Assembly (NCBI GenBank): GCA_030747075.1
Contig: JASLLL010000013.1
Location: forward strand, 1-64,000
DNA: 64,000 nt
From: Gemmatimonadota bacterium
GTDB lineage: Bacteria; ARS69
Direction: 5' to 3'
Shown piece by piece: positions 19,649 to 28,086 of the stretch. Made by a program: the position numbers and the translations under genes. Below the pieces are notes generated by a model that saw nothing but the letters and a program-made list of their open reading frames with translations, was not told the DNA's origin and did no database searches. Numbering within the stretch: position 1 is the stretch's first letter; every line of letters starts with the position of its first letter.

Positions 19649-20712
19649 AAGGCCTGATTCTCTCCGGAGGGAAGGGAACACGACTGAGACCCATCACGCA
19701 CACGAGTGCCAAGCAACTGGTGCCGGTCGCGAACAAGCCGATCCTCTTCTTCGCCATTGAAGCCGTGCGCGACGCGGGGGTCGAGGAGATCGGGATCGTG
19801 GTGGGGGAGACGGGTGCGGAGATTCGCGCGGCCGTGGGGGACGGGTCCGCGTTCGGCGTGAAGATCACCTACATCCCGCAGGAGAATCCGCTCGGACTGG
19901 CGCACGCCGTCAAGGTCTCGCGGGACTTCCTCGGCGAGGATCCATTTGTGATGTTTCTGGGCGACAACCTCATCAAGGACGGGATCACCCCACTGGTGGA
20001 CGAGTTCCGGCGAGACGGCCCGAACTCGCAGATCCTCCTCGCGAGCGTGCCCAACCCGTCGGAGTTCGGGGTGGCGGAGATTGCGGACGGGAAGGTCGTC
20101 GGGTTGGAAGAGAAACCCGCGCAGCCGAAGTCGGAGTTCGCGCTGGTGGGCGTCTACATGTTCGACCGGAGCATTCACGAGGCGGTGGACAACATCCAGC
20201 CTTCCGCACGGGGAGAACTGGAGATCACCGATGCCATCCAGTATCTGATCGACCACGACTTCGATGTACGCAGCCATGTCATTCGTGGCTGGTGGAAGGA
20301 CACCGGGAAACTGGAGGACATGCTGGAAGCCAACCGGATTGTGCTGAGCAGTCTGGAGCGACGCATCGACGGGGAAGTGGACGATCGGAGCCGTATCATC
20401 GGAGAGGTCGTCGTGGGGAAGGGGGCGCGTGTGGAAAACTCCGAACTTCGCGGGCCGCTTATCCTGGGAGAGGGTGCGGTCGTGAAGGACTCCTATGTCG
20501 GGCCGTTCACATCCATTTCGGATCAGTGCGAAGTGCTTTCGTCGGAGGTGGAGTTCTCCATCATCCTGAAGGGCGGGCGCGTCCACGATCTGGACCGGCG
20601 TATGGAAGGGAGTCTTGTGGGGCGCAACGCCACCATCCTCTCTTCCGCCGTCCGTCCCCGGGCGTACCGGTTCATGGTGGGCGACAACTCCGAGGTCCGG
20701 GTCCCCCGATGA
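19645..20712 (+). CDS. rmlA: Glucose-1-phosphate thymidylyltransferase, long form
   Basis: 355 residues, GTG start. The N-terminal nucleotidyltransferase motif LILSGGKGTRLRPIT with SAKQLVPVANKPIL is characteristic of dTTP:glucose-1-phosphate enzymes. From about residue 240, hexapeptide-like strand repeats (IIGEVVVGKGARVENSEL) form a left-handed beta-helix, as in the long, roughly 355-residue RmlA subgroup rather than the 290-residue RfbA. It gives dTDP-glucose for deoxysugar synthesis. It overlaps rmlD as ATGA; rmlB and rmlC are not in the window. Confidence 0.9.
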   Translation: MKGLILSGGKGTRLRPITHTSAKQLVPVANKPILFFAIEAVRDAGVEEIGIVVGETGAEIRAAVGDGSAFGVKITYIPQENPLGLAHAVKVSRDFLGEDPFVMFLGDNLIKDGITPLVDEFRRDGPNSQILLASVPNPSEFGVAEIADGKVVGLEEKPAQPKSEFALVGVYMFDRSIHEAVDNIQPSARGELEITDAIQYLIDHDFDVRSHVIRGWWKDTGKLEDMLEANRIVLSSLERRIDGEVDDRSRIIGEVVVGKGARVENSELRGPLILGEGAVVKDSYVGPFTSISDQCEVLSSEVEFSIILKGGRVHDLDRRMEGSLVGRNATILSSAVRPRAYRFMVGDNSEVRVPR

Positions 20713-21608
20713 GCGCCGAACGAGGCGGTGAGTCCGCATCTCAGGCGACGGTTCGCGTGGCGGCCACCGGGTGCGCGGGCATGCTCGGGAGGGAGCTGGG
20801 TGCAGAGGCTGCGGCGCGGGGCGTGCCGTTCACCGGGTGGGATCTTCCGGACTTTGACCTGACGGATCGAGAAGCCGTGATGCGGGAGATCGGGTCGGCG
20901 CGACCGGATGTGGTAATCCATGCCGCCGCATGGACGGATGTGGATGGCTGCGAGTCGAATCCTTCGAAGGCGTTTCTTGTGAACGGACGGGCCACGGCGC
21001 ATGTCGTGGAGGCGTGCCGGGAAGCGGGGGCGCGCGTCGTCCATGTCTCCACGGACTATGTGTTCCCGGGAGACCTCGACCGCCCGTACCGCGAGGACGA
21101 TCTGCCCGGTCCGCTTTCCGTCTACGGTTGGTCGAAACTTGCCGGGGAGGAAGCGGTCCGTTCGCTGGGGGACGCGGGTGCCATTGCGCGGACCGCCTGG
21201 CTGTATGCGGGCCACGGTGCGAACTTCCTCCGCACGATGCTGCGTCTCGGCCGGGAGAGGGATTCCCTGGCCGTGGTCGACGACCAGTTGGGTTCACCGA
21301 CCTTTGCGGGAGATCTTGCGCGGGTGTTGCTTGATCTCGCGATCGAAGGCGGGAGCGGCACATTTCACACCACCAACACCGGTTCGGTCACCTGGCACGG
21401 CTTCGCCAGCGCCATCTTTGCGGCGGCCGGAATCGGCGTCGAAGTGAAGGCGGTGACGAGTGCGGACTTCCCCCGACCGGCTCACCGCCCCGCGAACTCC
21501 GTGTTGCTGGATTCCCGGCTTGCTGATGCGGGGATTCATCCGATGCCGTCGTGGGAAGACGGGCTGGCCCGGTGCTTTGCGGGAATGGCGAAGGAAGGTG
21601 CGGCATGA
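20709..21608 (+). CDS. rmlD: dTDP-4-dehydrorhamnose reductase
   Basis: 299 residues from the ATG that overlaps the rmlA stop; the longer upstream frame is a shadow of rmlA. It is an extended short-chain reductase: a modified glycine motif ATGCAGMLGREL near residue 18, IHAAAWTDVDGCE, the STDYVFPG motif, and the YGWSKLAGE catalytic Tyr-Lys pair. It performs the last step of dTDP-L-rhamnose synthesis. The stop overlaps the ABC permease gene as ATGA. Confidence 0.92.
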   Translation: MSAERGGESASQATVRVAATGCAGMLGRELGAEAAARGVPFTGWDLPDFDLTDREAVMREIGSARPDVVIHAAAWTDVDGCESNPSKAFLVNGRATAHVVEACREAGARVVHVSTDYVFPGDLDRPYREDDLPGPLSVYGWSKLAGEEAVRSLGDAGAIARTAWLYAGHGANFLRTMLRLGRERDSLAVVDDQLGSPTFAGDLARVLLDLAIEGGSGTFHTTNTGSVTWHGFASAIFAAAGIGVEVKAVTSADFPRPAHRPANSVLLDSRLADAGIHPMPSWEDGLARCFAGMAKEGAA

Positions 21609-22453
21609 CGGAAGACAGCGCGGCAGTCATCGCGGCCGGGCGCGCGGACTACGACTCGGCGGTTCGGCGCGGCCGGGCGATCGACGAACTGAGTGAGTTG
21701 TTCCGATTTCGCCATCTGGTCGTACAGCTCGTGAAGCGGAATGTCACCTCGCGGTACAAGCGGTCATTCCTGGGACTGGCGTGGACTCTCCTTGATCCAC
21801 TCCTCACGATGGGCGTGATGGCTGCCGTGTATTCCGCGATTATCCGGGATCGGGTGGAGGCCTTCCCTGTCTACATCTTGTCCGGGCTGGTGATCTGGAA
21901 TTTCTTCTCGCAGTCGAGCACTCAGGCGATCACCTACTTCCTGCACGGGCGGGCGCTCCTCGGGCGCGTGTACATGCCCAAGGCGACGATGGGGGTGGCG
22001 GCGGTCGGCACCGGTTTCGTCAACCTGGTGGCGTCCATCATTCCACTGATGGTGTTCATGGTGATCTTCCGATGCCAGTTCACTCCCGCGCTGCTCTTCG
22101 TGCCGGTCGCCATTCTGCTGGCGTCTGCATTCACGCTGGGTGTCGGGCTCCTGGTGTCCGCATGGTCGGTTTTCTTCGGAGACATGGAGAACATTTTCCG
22201 GTTTCTCCTGCGGCTGGCCATGTATCTGTCCGGGATTTTCTACTCGCTGGACATCCTGCCGGAGCAGCTGAGACGGGTTGTCTGGTGTATGCCGACCTAT
22301 CATCTGATTGAACTGTTCCGATCCCCCGTTCACACCGGGACTCTCCCGGACGGTCAGAGCATTCTGATTGGAGTCGCATGGTCGCTGGGTTTCCTTCTCG
22401 CAGGTTTCGGGTACTTCGCACGAAAGTCGAATGCGTATGCATACCGACTCTGA
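21605..22453 (+). CDS. wzm: ABC-2 type polysaccharide export permease (Wzm-like)
   Basis: 282 residues. The start ATG overlaps rmlD. An amphipathic N-terminal region with LVKRNVTSRYKRSFLGLAW, the hallmark of ABC-2 glycan exporters, precedes about six membrane segments. With the ATPase encoded next it would export a completed undecaprenyl-linked polysaccharide (O-antigen or capsule) across the inner membrane. The 3' end overlaps the ATPase gene by 23 bases. Confidence 0.9.
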   Translation: MTEDSAAVIAAGRADYDSAVRRGRAIDELSELFRFRHLVVQLVKRNVTSRYKRSFLGLAWTLLDPLLTMGVMAAVYSAIIRDRVEAFPVYILSGLVIWNFFSQSSTQAITYFLHGRALLGRVYMPKATMGVAAVGTGFVNLVASIIPLMVFMVIFRCQFTPALLFVPVAILLASAFTLGVGLLVSAWSVFFGDMENIFRFLLRLAMYLSGIFYSLDILPEQLRRVVWCMPTYHLIELFRSPVHTGTLPDGQSILIGVAWSLGFLLAGFGYFARKSNAYAYRL

Positions 22454-23252
22454 CAGCCCGCGCGTAGCGGAACAGGCGTCGGAGAGACCCCCGGCGCTTC
22501 TTCTGTCCGGAGTGTCGGTGGCTTTCGAATCGCACCGAACACCGGCGGCCACTCTGAAGGAACACCTGATCCGCTGGACCAAGCGGGATCTTGAGAAGAA
22601 GAGTGTCCGCGCTCTGGACGGACTGGATCTGCGGGTGGATCGGGGAGAGGTGTTTGGGATCGTCGGGAGAAACGGGGCGGGGAAGAGCACTCTCCTGCGC
22701 GTGATTTCCGGCATCCTGCACCCGTCTCGGGGAAGGGTTCGAGTCTGGGGGAAGGTCACGCCGCTTCTCGGCGTCGGTGCCGGGTTCCACGGCGATCTGA
22801 CCGGGCGGGAGAATATCGCGCTTTACTCGGCCATCCTCGGGCGAAGCCCGGAGCGTACCCGTGAGCTGGTGGACGACATCATCCGCTTCTCCGAACTTGC
22901 GGACTTTATCGACGCGCCGCTTCGCGTGTACTCCGCGGGCATGTCCGCACGGCTCGGATTCGCCGTCGCACTGGCCGAGTCGCCGGAGGTCCTTCTGGTT
23001 GATGAAGTGCTCGGCGTCGGGGACGAACAGTTCCGCCGGAAGTGCCGGGACCGCTTTGAAGAGATCCGCAAGGCCGGCGCCACCATTGTCATCGTGACGC
23101 ACTCGATGTCCGTTGCCAAAGAGATGTGCGACCGACTGGCGTGGATCGAGAATGGCAAGGTCCGCGAGTGCGGGACTTCCGAAGAAGTGGCCGCATCCTA
23201 TGTGGAGTTCCAGAAGGCGGTTCGGAGCGCCTCCACGATCCGCCCCCGCTGA
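22431..23252 (+). CDS. wzt: ABC polysaccharide exporter ATPase (Wzt-like)
   Basis: About 273 residues from ATG 22431 (or 22437). Walker A GRNGAGKST, the signature YSAGMSARLGFAVA (typical of teichoic acid/O-antigen exporters rather than LSGGQ) and Walker B VLLVDEVLG are in order, followed by the D-loop and H-loop THSMS. It ends soon after the ATPase domain, so it lacks the large C-terminal carbohydrate-binding domain found in some Wzt proteins that recognise a terminal cap. It forms the exporter with the preceding permease. Confidence 0.92.
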   Translation: MRMHTDSDSPRVAEQASERPPALLLSGVSVAFESHRTPAATLKEHLIRWTKRDLEKKSVRALDGLDLRVDRGEVFGIVGRNGAGKSTLLRVISGILHPSRGRVRVWGKVTPLLGVGAGFHGDLTGRENIALYSAILGRSPERTRELVDDIIRFSELADFIDAPLRVYSAGMSARLGFAVALAESPEVLLVDEVLGVGDEQFRRKCRDRFEEIRKAGATIVIVTHSMSVAKEMCDRLAWIENGKVRECGTSEEVAASYVEFQKAVRSASTIRPR

Positions 23253-23415
23253 TCGGAACCGCACTTCTCGCTCGCGGACGGGGCGAGCCGGGTCGCGGGC
23301 GGCCGCTTGACTCGGCTCCTTTCGCGTGGGAGCATCGCTCGACCCGGCCACTGATTCCCACCGTTCTGCGCAGCCCGGGCAGGTTCCCCGAGAGCCTGTG
23401 CGGAGGAGGCGCCCC
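23253..23415 (+). promoter_or_regulatory. Intergenic gap with hairpin and weak promoter-like pair
   Basis: This 163-base gap holds a small hairpin (GCTCGC 23270-23275, GCGAGC 23283-23288) without a U-tract, and TTGACT (23307-23312) 17 bases before GAGCAT (23330-23335), a weak promoter-like pair. A very strong Shine-Dalgarno, GGAGGAGG (23402-23409), decides the start of the next gene. Confidence 0.3.
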
Positions 23416-26400
23416 TTGCGACCCGTGATTCTCGTGCTTGGCATGCATCGAAGCGGCACTTCCGCAGTGGCGGGGGCCGTACGGATGCTCGGCGTAGACC
23501 TCGGGGATTCGCTGATGCCGGGACGCGCGGGGGAGAACCCACAGGGTTTCTTCGAAGACACCCGCGTCATGGCCGCCAACGAGAACATTCTGGAGTCCGC
23601 AGCGTCCTCGTGGGATGACCCCTTTGGAATCGATCCGGGCTGGTTTGATTCGGATGAAGGGAAGCCCCATGCGCGAGACCTTTCATCGCTTCTCGTGGGG
23701 ATGTTCCCGGAGGATGCGCTGTGCGGAGTGAAAGACCCGCGCATCTGTCGGTTGCTTCCCGTGTGGACGGCCGCACTGGAGCAGGCGGGACTCGCGCCCC
23801 ATGTCCTTCTGGTGACCAGGCCTTGCGCGGAGGTCGCCGATTCGCTGGCTCGAAGGAACGGCTTCTCGCGTGAGAAGTCGGCCTTCCTCTGGGCCGACCA
23901 TGTCCTTCGGGCGGAGGAGGGGACGCGGAGGATCCCGCGAGTGTTCCTGCCCTATGCGGACCTGCTGGAGAATCCCGCCGGGGTGCTGGCCGGAGCGGGA
24001 CACGCTCTGGGAATCACCTGGCCGGTATCTCCGGAGGCGGCCTCGACACGGCTGCGCGCATTTGTCACCGGCGAGCTTCGGCACCACCGGGTCGGGGACG
24101 CGGAGAAGTCGCATCGTCGCGCAGACGGATTCGTGCGGGAACTGGATCTGCTGCTGGAAAGCGTCGCGGGCGGTTGCGGCGGCGGCGGCACGACCCGGTT
24201 TGACCGAATGGCGGAGCAAGTGGCGGCCGTCCTTCCCCGAATGGATCCGCTCTGGCAGGAACACTTGAGCCGTGGCGTCCGGGTGGCGGATCAAGTTGCG
24301 GGGCTGGAACAGACCTTGTCCGATCGGACCGAGTGGCTGCGTGCGTCGGCGGAGGAAGTGAAGAGTCTTCGGGCCGCCGTGGAGGAGATGCGCAACGCCG
24401 GATCCAAAGACGCGACCCGCCTGCGGGTGGAAGTGGAGGAGATTCGCGCCGCGACGCTGGATGTCGGCCGGCGCGTGGATCGTCTGGACTTCTTCCGGCT
24501 TGGCATGCGACTGGTCCGGTTCTCTCGACGGGTGGCGGGCCGCCTGGTGCGCGGCGCGGCGCGGCGAAGGAGCGCCCTTCACGGCAGACTCCGCGACGCA
24601 TTCCTGAAGCGGCCGGTGACCCGCGCGCGAGTGACTGGGATTGCACTGCCTCAGCATGAACATCCGGATGTCTCGATCATCATCCCCGTGTTCAACCAGA
24701 CGGGTCATACCGTCCGGTGCCTGGAATCGCTGGCGGCATTGCGGGAGGAGACCTCCTTCGAGGTGGTCCTGGTGGATGACGCCTCCACGGCCGCGTCGAT
24801 TGGCCTGCTGGCGTCGGTAAGGTCGATCCGACTCGTGCGAAACGAACGCAATCTCGGGTTTGTGCATTCGTGCAATCGGGGCGCGAAGGAGGCGAAGGGG
24901 CGGCACCTTCTCTTCCTGAACAACGACACGCGCGTGGAGCCGGGTTTCCTGGACCGGCTTCGGGCCTCTTTGGAGGAGTTCCCGGATGCGGGGATTGTGG
25001 GTGCCCAACTGGTGTACCCGGACGGCCGCCTGCAGGAATCGGGCGGGATCGTCTGGGAGGACGCCAGTGCGTGGAATTACGGTCACGGGAGAGACCCGTC
25101 CGCACCGGAGGTTTCGTATCTTCGCGAAGTCGATTACTGCTCCGGTGCATGCATCCTGGTGGACCGGAGTCTGTTCAACGAACTGGGCGGGTTCGATGAG
25201 CGGTACGCTCCCGCCTACTACGAAGATGTGGATCTTGCTTTTCGCGTTCGCGAGGCCGGTCGACGCGTGCTTGTCAACCCTGTGGCGCGTGTCATTCATT
25301 GCGAAGGTGCCACTTCCGGTACGGACCCGGAGAGTGGTGTGAAGCGGTACCAGGTGCGCAACCAGCAGATCTTCCTGGATCGATGGCGGAAGGAACTTGG
25401 CTGCCACGGCCGAAACGGGGAAGACCCGGAACGGGCGAAGGAGCGGAAGGCCCGTTCCCGCGTCCTCGTCATCGACCACCGTATGCCGACTCCCGATCAG
25501 GACGCGGGATCGCAGCGAATCCAATGGATGATGCGGATTCTTCGCGACCTCGGCCATCGAGTGACCTTTCTGCCCGACAATCTACTCCCGTCCGAACCCT
25601 ACGGGGCAGACCTTCGCGCGCTGGGCGTGGAGGTATGGCAGTCACCGCACCTCAGGACGATCCGCCACTTCCTGGAGTGCCGGGGGAGCGAGTTCGATCT
25701 TGTGATTCTGAGCCGTCTGGGTACGGCGGGAACTCATATCGATGATGTGCGGAGGCTCTGTCCGCGGGCGCGGGTCGTCTTCGATACGGTGGACCTGCAC
25801 TTTCTTCGTGAAGAGCGGGCCGCAGAGTTGACCGGGAGTGCCGCCGATCTCGCGGCCGCGCGGGAGACACGCACGCGGGAACTCTCGGTGGCCCGCCGTG
25901 CGCACGAGACGCTGGTCGTCAGTGAAGAGGAACGCGAACTCATCCAGAGCATCGATCCGAATCTCGCCGTGCGTATCGTCCCCACCATCCACGAGACTTC
26001 CGCGTCCGGGCTTCCATTCGAGGAGCGGCACGGACTTCTCTTCGTGGGGGGGTTCGAGCATCCGCCCAATGCTGATGGCGTCCGGTGGTTCGTGGAGACC
26101 GTGCTGCCGATGGTACGGGAGGAACTGCCGGATGTTTCGCTTCGGATCGTGGGCAGCAAGCCGACACCGGAGATGGATGCTCTCGCGGGACGGGGCGTGG
26201 ATGTCGCCGGGTGGGTGCCGGATCTCGAAGCGCTTCTCCGCGAGTCCCGGGTATCCATCGCGCCGCTCCGGTTTGGCGCCGGGGTGAAGGGGAAAGTCTG
26301 CGAGAGCCTCGCGCACGGGTTGCCGACCGTGGGAACGAGCATCGCCTGCGAGGGGATGGCGCTCACTCATCGAACAGACATCTGCATCGCGGACACGGCG

Positions 26401-26598
26401 CACGACTTCGCGCGGGAAGTGGTGCGTCTGCATCAGGATCGTGCCTTGTGGACGCAGTTGGCCTCAGCGGGGCAGGAAGTGATCCGGAACCGGTTCTCTC
26501 CCGCCGTAGCCAGGGACGCACTTCGACGACTGGGGCGCGGCCCCGCCGAATCCCCCCGGGGGGGACTCCTGGCGGTGGAAGCCCAACTACTCTCATGA
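23416..26598 (+). CDS. Trimodular sulfotransferase-like / GT2 / GT4 protein
   Basis: 1060 residues from a TTG six bases after GGAGGAGG. Residues about 4-240 resemble a sulfotransferase: VLGMHRSGTSAVAGAV is the 5'-phosphosulfate (PAPS) loop pattern. Residues about 275-345 are charged coiled coil. Residues about 415-660 are a GT2 domain (SIIIPVFNQTGHT, VLVDDAST, LFLNNDTRVEPGFL). Residues about 680-1045 resemble a GT-B/GT4 domain (LLFVGGFEHPPNADGVRWF, GAGVKGKVCESLAHGLP). It probably builds and may sulfate a surface glycan. The sulfotransferase role is inferred from fold only. Fusion of all three modules in one chain is unusual. Confidence 0.85.
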   Translation: MRPVILVLGMHRSGTSAVAGAVRMLGVDLGDSLMPGRAGENPQGFFEDTRVMAANENILESAASSWDDPFGIDPGWFDSDEGKPHARDLSSLLVGMFPEDALCGVKDPRICRLLPVWTAALEQAGLAPHVLLVTRPCAEVADSLARRNGFSREKSAFLWADHVLRAEEGTRRIPRVFLPYADLLENPAGVLAGAGHALGITWPVSPEAASTRLRAFVTGELRHHRVGDAEKSHRRADGFVRELDLLLESVAGGCGGGGTTRFDRMAEQVAAVLPRMDPLWQEHLSRGVRVADQVAGLEQTLSDRTEWLRASAEEVKSLRAAVEEMRNAGSKDATRLRVEVEEIRAATLDVGRRVDRLDFFRLGMRLVRFSRRVAGRLVRGAARRRSALHGRLRDAFLKRPVTRARVTGIALPQHEHPDVSIIIPVFNQTGHTVRCLESLAALREETSFEVVLVDDASTAASIGLLASVRSIRLVRNERNLGFVHSCNRGAKEAKGRHLLFLNNDTRVEPGFLDRLRASLEEFPDAGIVGAQLVYPDGRLQESGGIVWEDASAWNYGHGRDPSAPEVSYLREVDYCSGACILVDRSLFNELGGFDERYAPAYYEDVDLAFRVREAGRRVLVNPVARVIHCEGATSGTDPESGVKRYQVRNQQIFLDRWRKELGCHGRNGEDPERAKERKARSRVLVIDHRMPTPDQDAGSQRIQWMMRILRDLGHRVTFLPDNLLPSEPYGADLRALGVEVWQSPHLRTIRHFLECRGSEFDLVILSRLGTAGTHIDDVRRLCPRARVVFDTVDLHFLREERAAELTGSAADLAAARETRTRELSVARRAHETLVVSEEERELIQSIDPNLAVRIVPTIHETSASGLPFEERHGLLFVGGFEHPPNADGVRWFVETVLPMVREELPDVSLRIVGSKPTPEMDALAGRGVDVAGWVPDLEALLRESRVSIAPLRFGAGVKGKVCESLAHGLPTVGTSIACEGMALTHRTDICIADTAHDFAREVVRLHQDRALWTQLASAGQEVIRNRFSPAVARDALRRLGRGPAESPRGGLLAVEAQLLS

Positions 26599-26614
26599 CA
26601 GGAGGCGACCAGAA

Positions 26615-28078
26615 ATGGCATTGACCGCACTGGCCGGTCCACCCGGAGTGGGGAAGACCACCCACCTCATTGGAAGGCTCGAGGACGCGCAGAATGCCGG
26701 GAATCCCACGGCGCTCTTTTTGTGCAGCGACTCGGACGATCTTCGATCGCGCCCGAATGTCCGGGAAGGCGGCACCATGGGATGTCGCACTCCCGGGATG
26801 GGCGCGACCATTGACCACTTCGTTTCGGCAGCGGAAGCAGGCCGTATCCTCTCGGAACTTCCCGCCGGGAGCCTGGCGGCCTTCGACGAAGCGGCGTGGT
26901 TCGGTGTGGACATCGTGGAGGCGTGGATCGAAGCGGAGCGGCGAGGAGTGGATGTCGTGGTGTCTTCGCTCTCCGAGCAGCAGGTGGCAATCCTGAAAGA
27001 GCGAAGCTACCCGGTCACGCGGCTTACCGTACCCTGCATGCTTTGCGGGAAGGACCGGGGGCGTCACTCGCACGAACTGTTCCACACGGCGGAGCGCGGT
27101 TTCGTCGTGGTGTGCGATGCCTGTCGCGAGGCGGTCGCCAGGAACCAATGCCGATCGGAACCTTCTTCTCTGGATGGTGAACTCTGCGAGGAGCTCACTT
27201 CGGAACTCAGGCGCATGAAGCCCTTCCCGGGAAAGGAGCACGCGTATCAGCCGGTCTTCGGGTTGGACCTCCCGGGCTGGGAACTGGTGCGGGGAGACAC
27301 GCCGATTCGCGCGGACCTCATTCGAGAGGTGCTGGAGGCGGCCTTCCCGGCGTGGAGCGCGTCATCGAGGGCGGGCGAAGCCGACGGTCGTCCCAGCTTC
27401 ATCGATCTGGGATGCTGCACCGGGTTTTTCTGCGAGTACTTTGCGGCGCGGGGATGGGAGGCCTGGGGGCTGGACATCGACGAGGACTTCATCGCGCTGG
27501 CTCGGCGCGTGTCACAGGCTCTTGGAAGCGGAGTGGAGTACTGCCAGTCCGCGCTTCTTCCCCATGTGCAGGGCCATCCCGGCGCCCGGTTTGATGTGAC
27601 CACTTCGTTCGCGACCGTGCAGTGGGTGATCGCCCAGAGCGGTCTGGATGCGGGGCTGGAGTGCTTCGACTGGATCTTCGGCGCGGCGCGGAAGATGTGT
27701 GTTCTTGAGATGGGCTACTCGGAAGAGGAGATCTACCGGGAGAAGCTGCCCGTGCGCATCGACCGCGAGTGGGTTGAAGAACTCATGCGAACCCGTGGAG
27801 GATTCGACGAGGTTCTCGTGATTCCGAAGGGATCGCGGGGCGTCTGGCGAGATCTCTTCATCGGTCTGAAGGATCCGGAAGTGTGCGGAGTGACCGTGTC
27901 CGGGGAGGGCGCGGCCGAACCGGGCCGACCCGCGCCCGTATGGAACGCGGCCGGTATTCTAGGGCTGGCAGCGCGTGCCGTGCGAAACCCGGGGCGCGTC
28001 GTGCAACTGGGCGGGAAGGCCGTACAGGATCCGGCGAGGGCGATGCGCGAACTGGGGCGGCGGTTGCGCGGCGGTTGA
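26615..28078 (+). CDS. Thymidine-kinase-like domain fused to a SAM methyltransferase
   Basis: 487 residues; GGAGG (26601-26605) nine bases upstream. The N-terminal 200 residues look like type II thymidine kinase: P-loop GPPGVGKT (8-15), FDEAAWF (90-96) in the place of the TK DEAQFF with the catalytic Glu kept, and zinc cysteine pairs CMLC (141-144) and CDAC (167-170). From about 255, IDLGCCTGFFCEYF (SAM motif I, D264) and GLDIDEDFIALARR define a class I methyltransferase. The C-terminal 50 residues are basic. The gene sits among glycosyltransferases and ends eight bases from a convergent gene. The substrate is unknown; I do not call it a functional thymidine kinase. Confidence 0.75.
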   Translation: MALTALAGPPGVGKTTHLIGRLEDAQNAGNPTALFLCSDSDDLRSRPNVREGGTMGCRTPGMGATIDHFVSAAEAGRILSELPAGSLAAFDEAAWFGVDIVEAWIEAERRGVDVVVSSLSEQQVAILKERSYPVTRLTVPCMLCGKDRGRHSHELFHTAERGFVVVCDACREAVARNQCRSEPSSLDGELCEELTSELRRMKPFPGKEHAYQPVFGLDLPGWELVRGDTPIRADLIREVLEAAFPAWSASSRAGEADGRPSFIDLGCCTGFFCEYFAARGWEAWGLDIDEDFIALARRVSQALGSGVEYCQSALLPHVQGHPGARFDVTTSFATVQWVIAQSGLDAGLECFDWIFGAARKMCVLEMGYSEEEIYREKLPVRIDREWVEELMRTRGGFDEVLVIPKGSRGVWRDLFIGLKDPEVCGVTVSGEGAAEPGRPAPVWNAAGILGLAARAVRNPGRVVQLGGKAVQDPARAMRELGRRLRGG

Positions 28079-28086
28079 TCGTTCGT

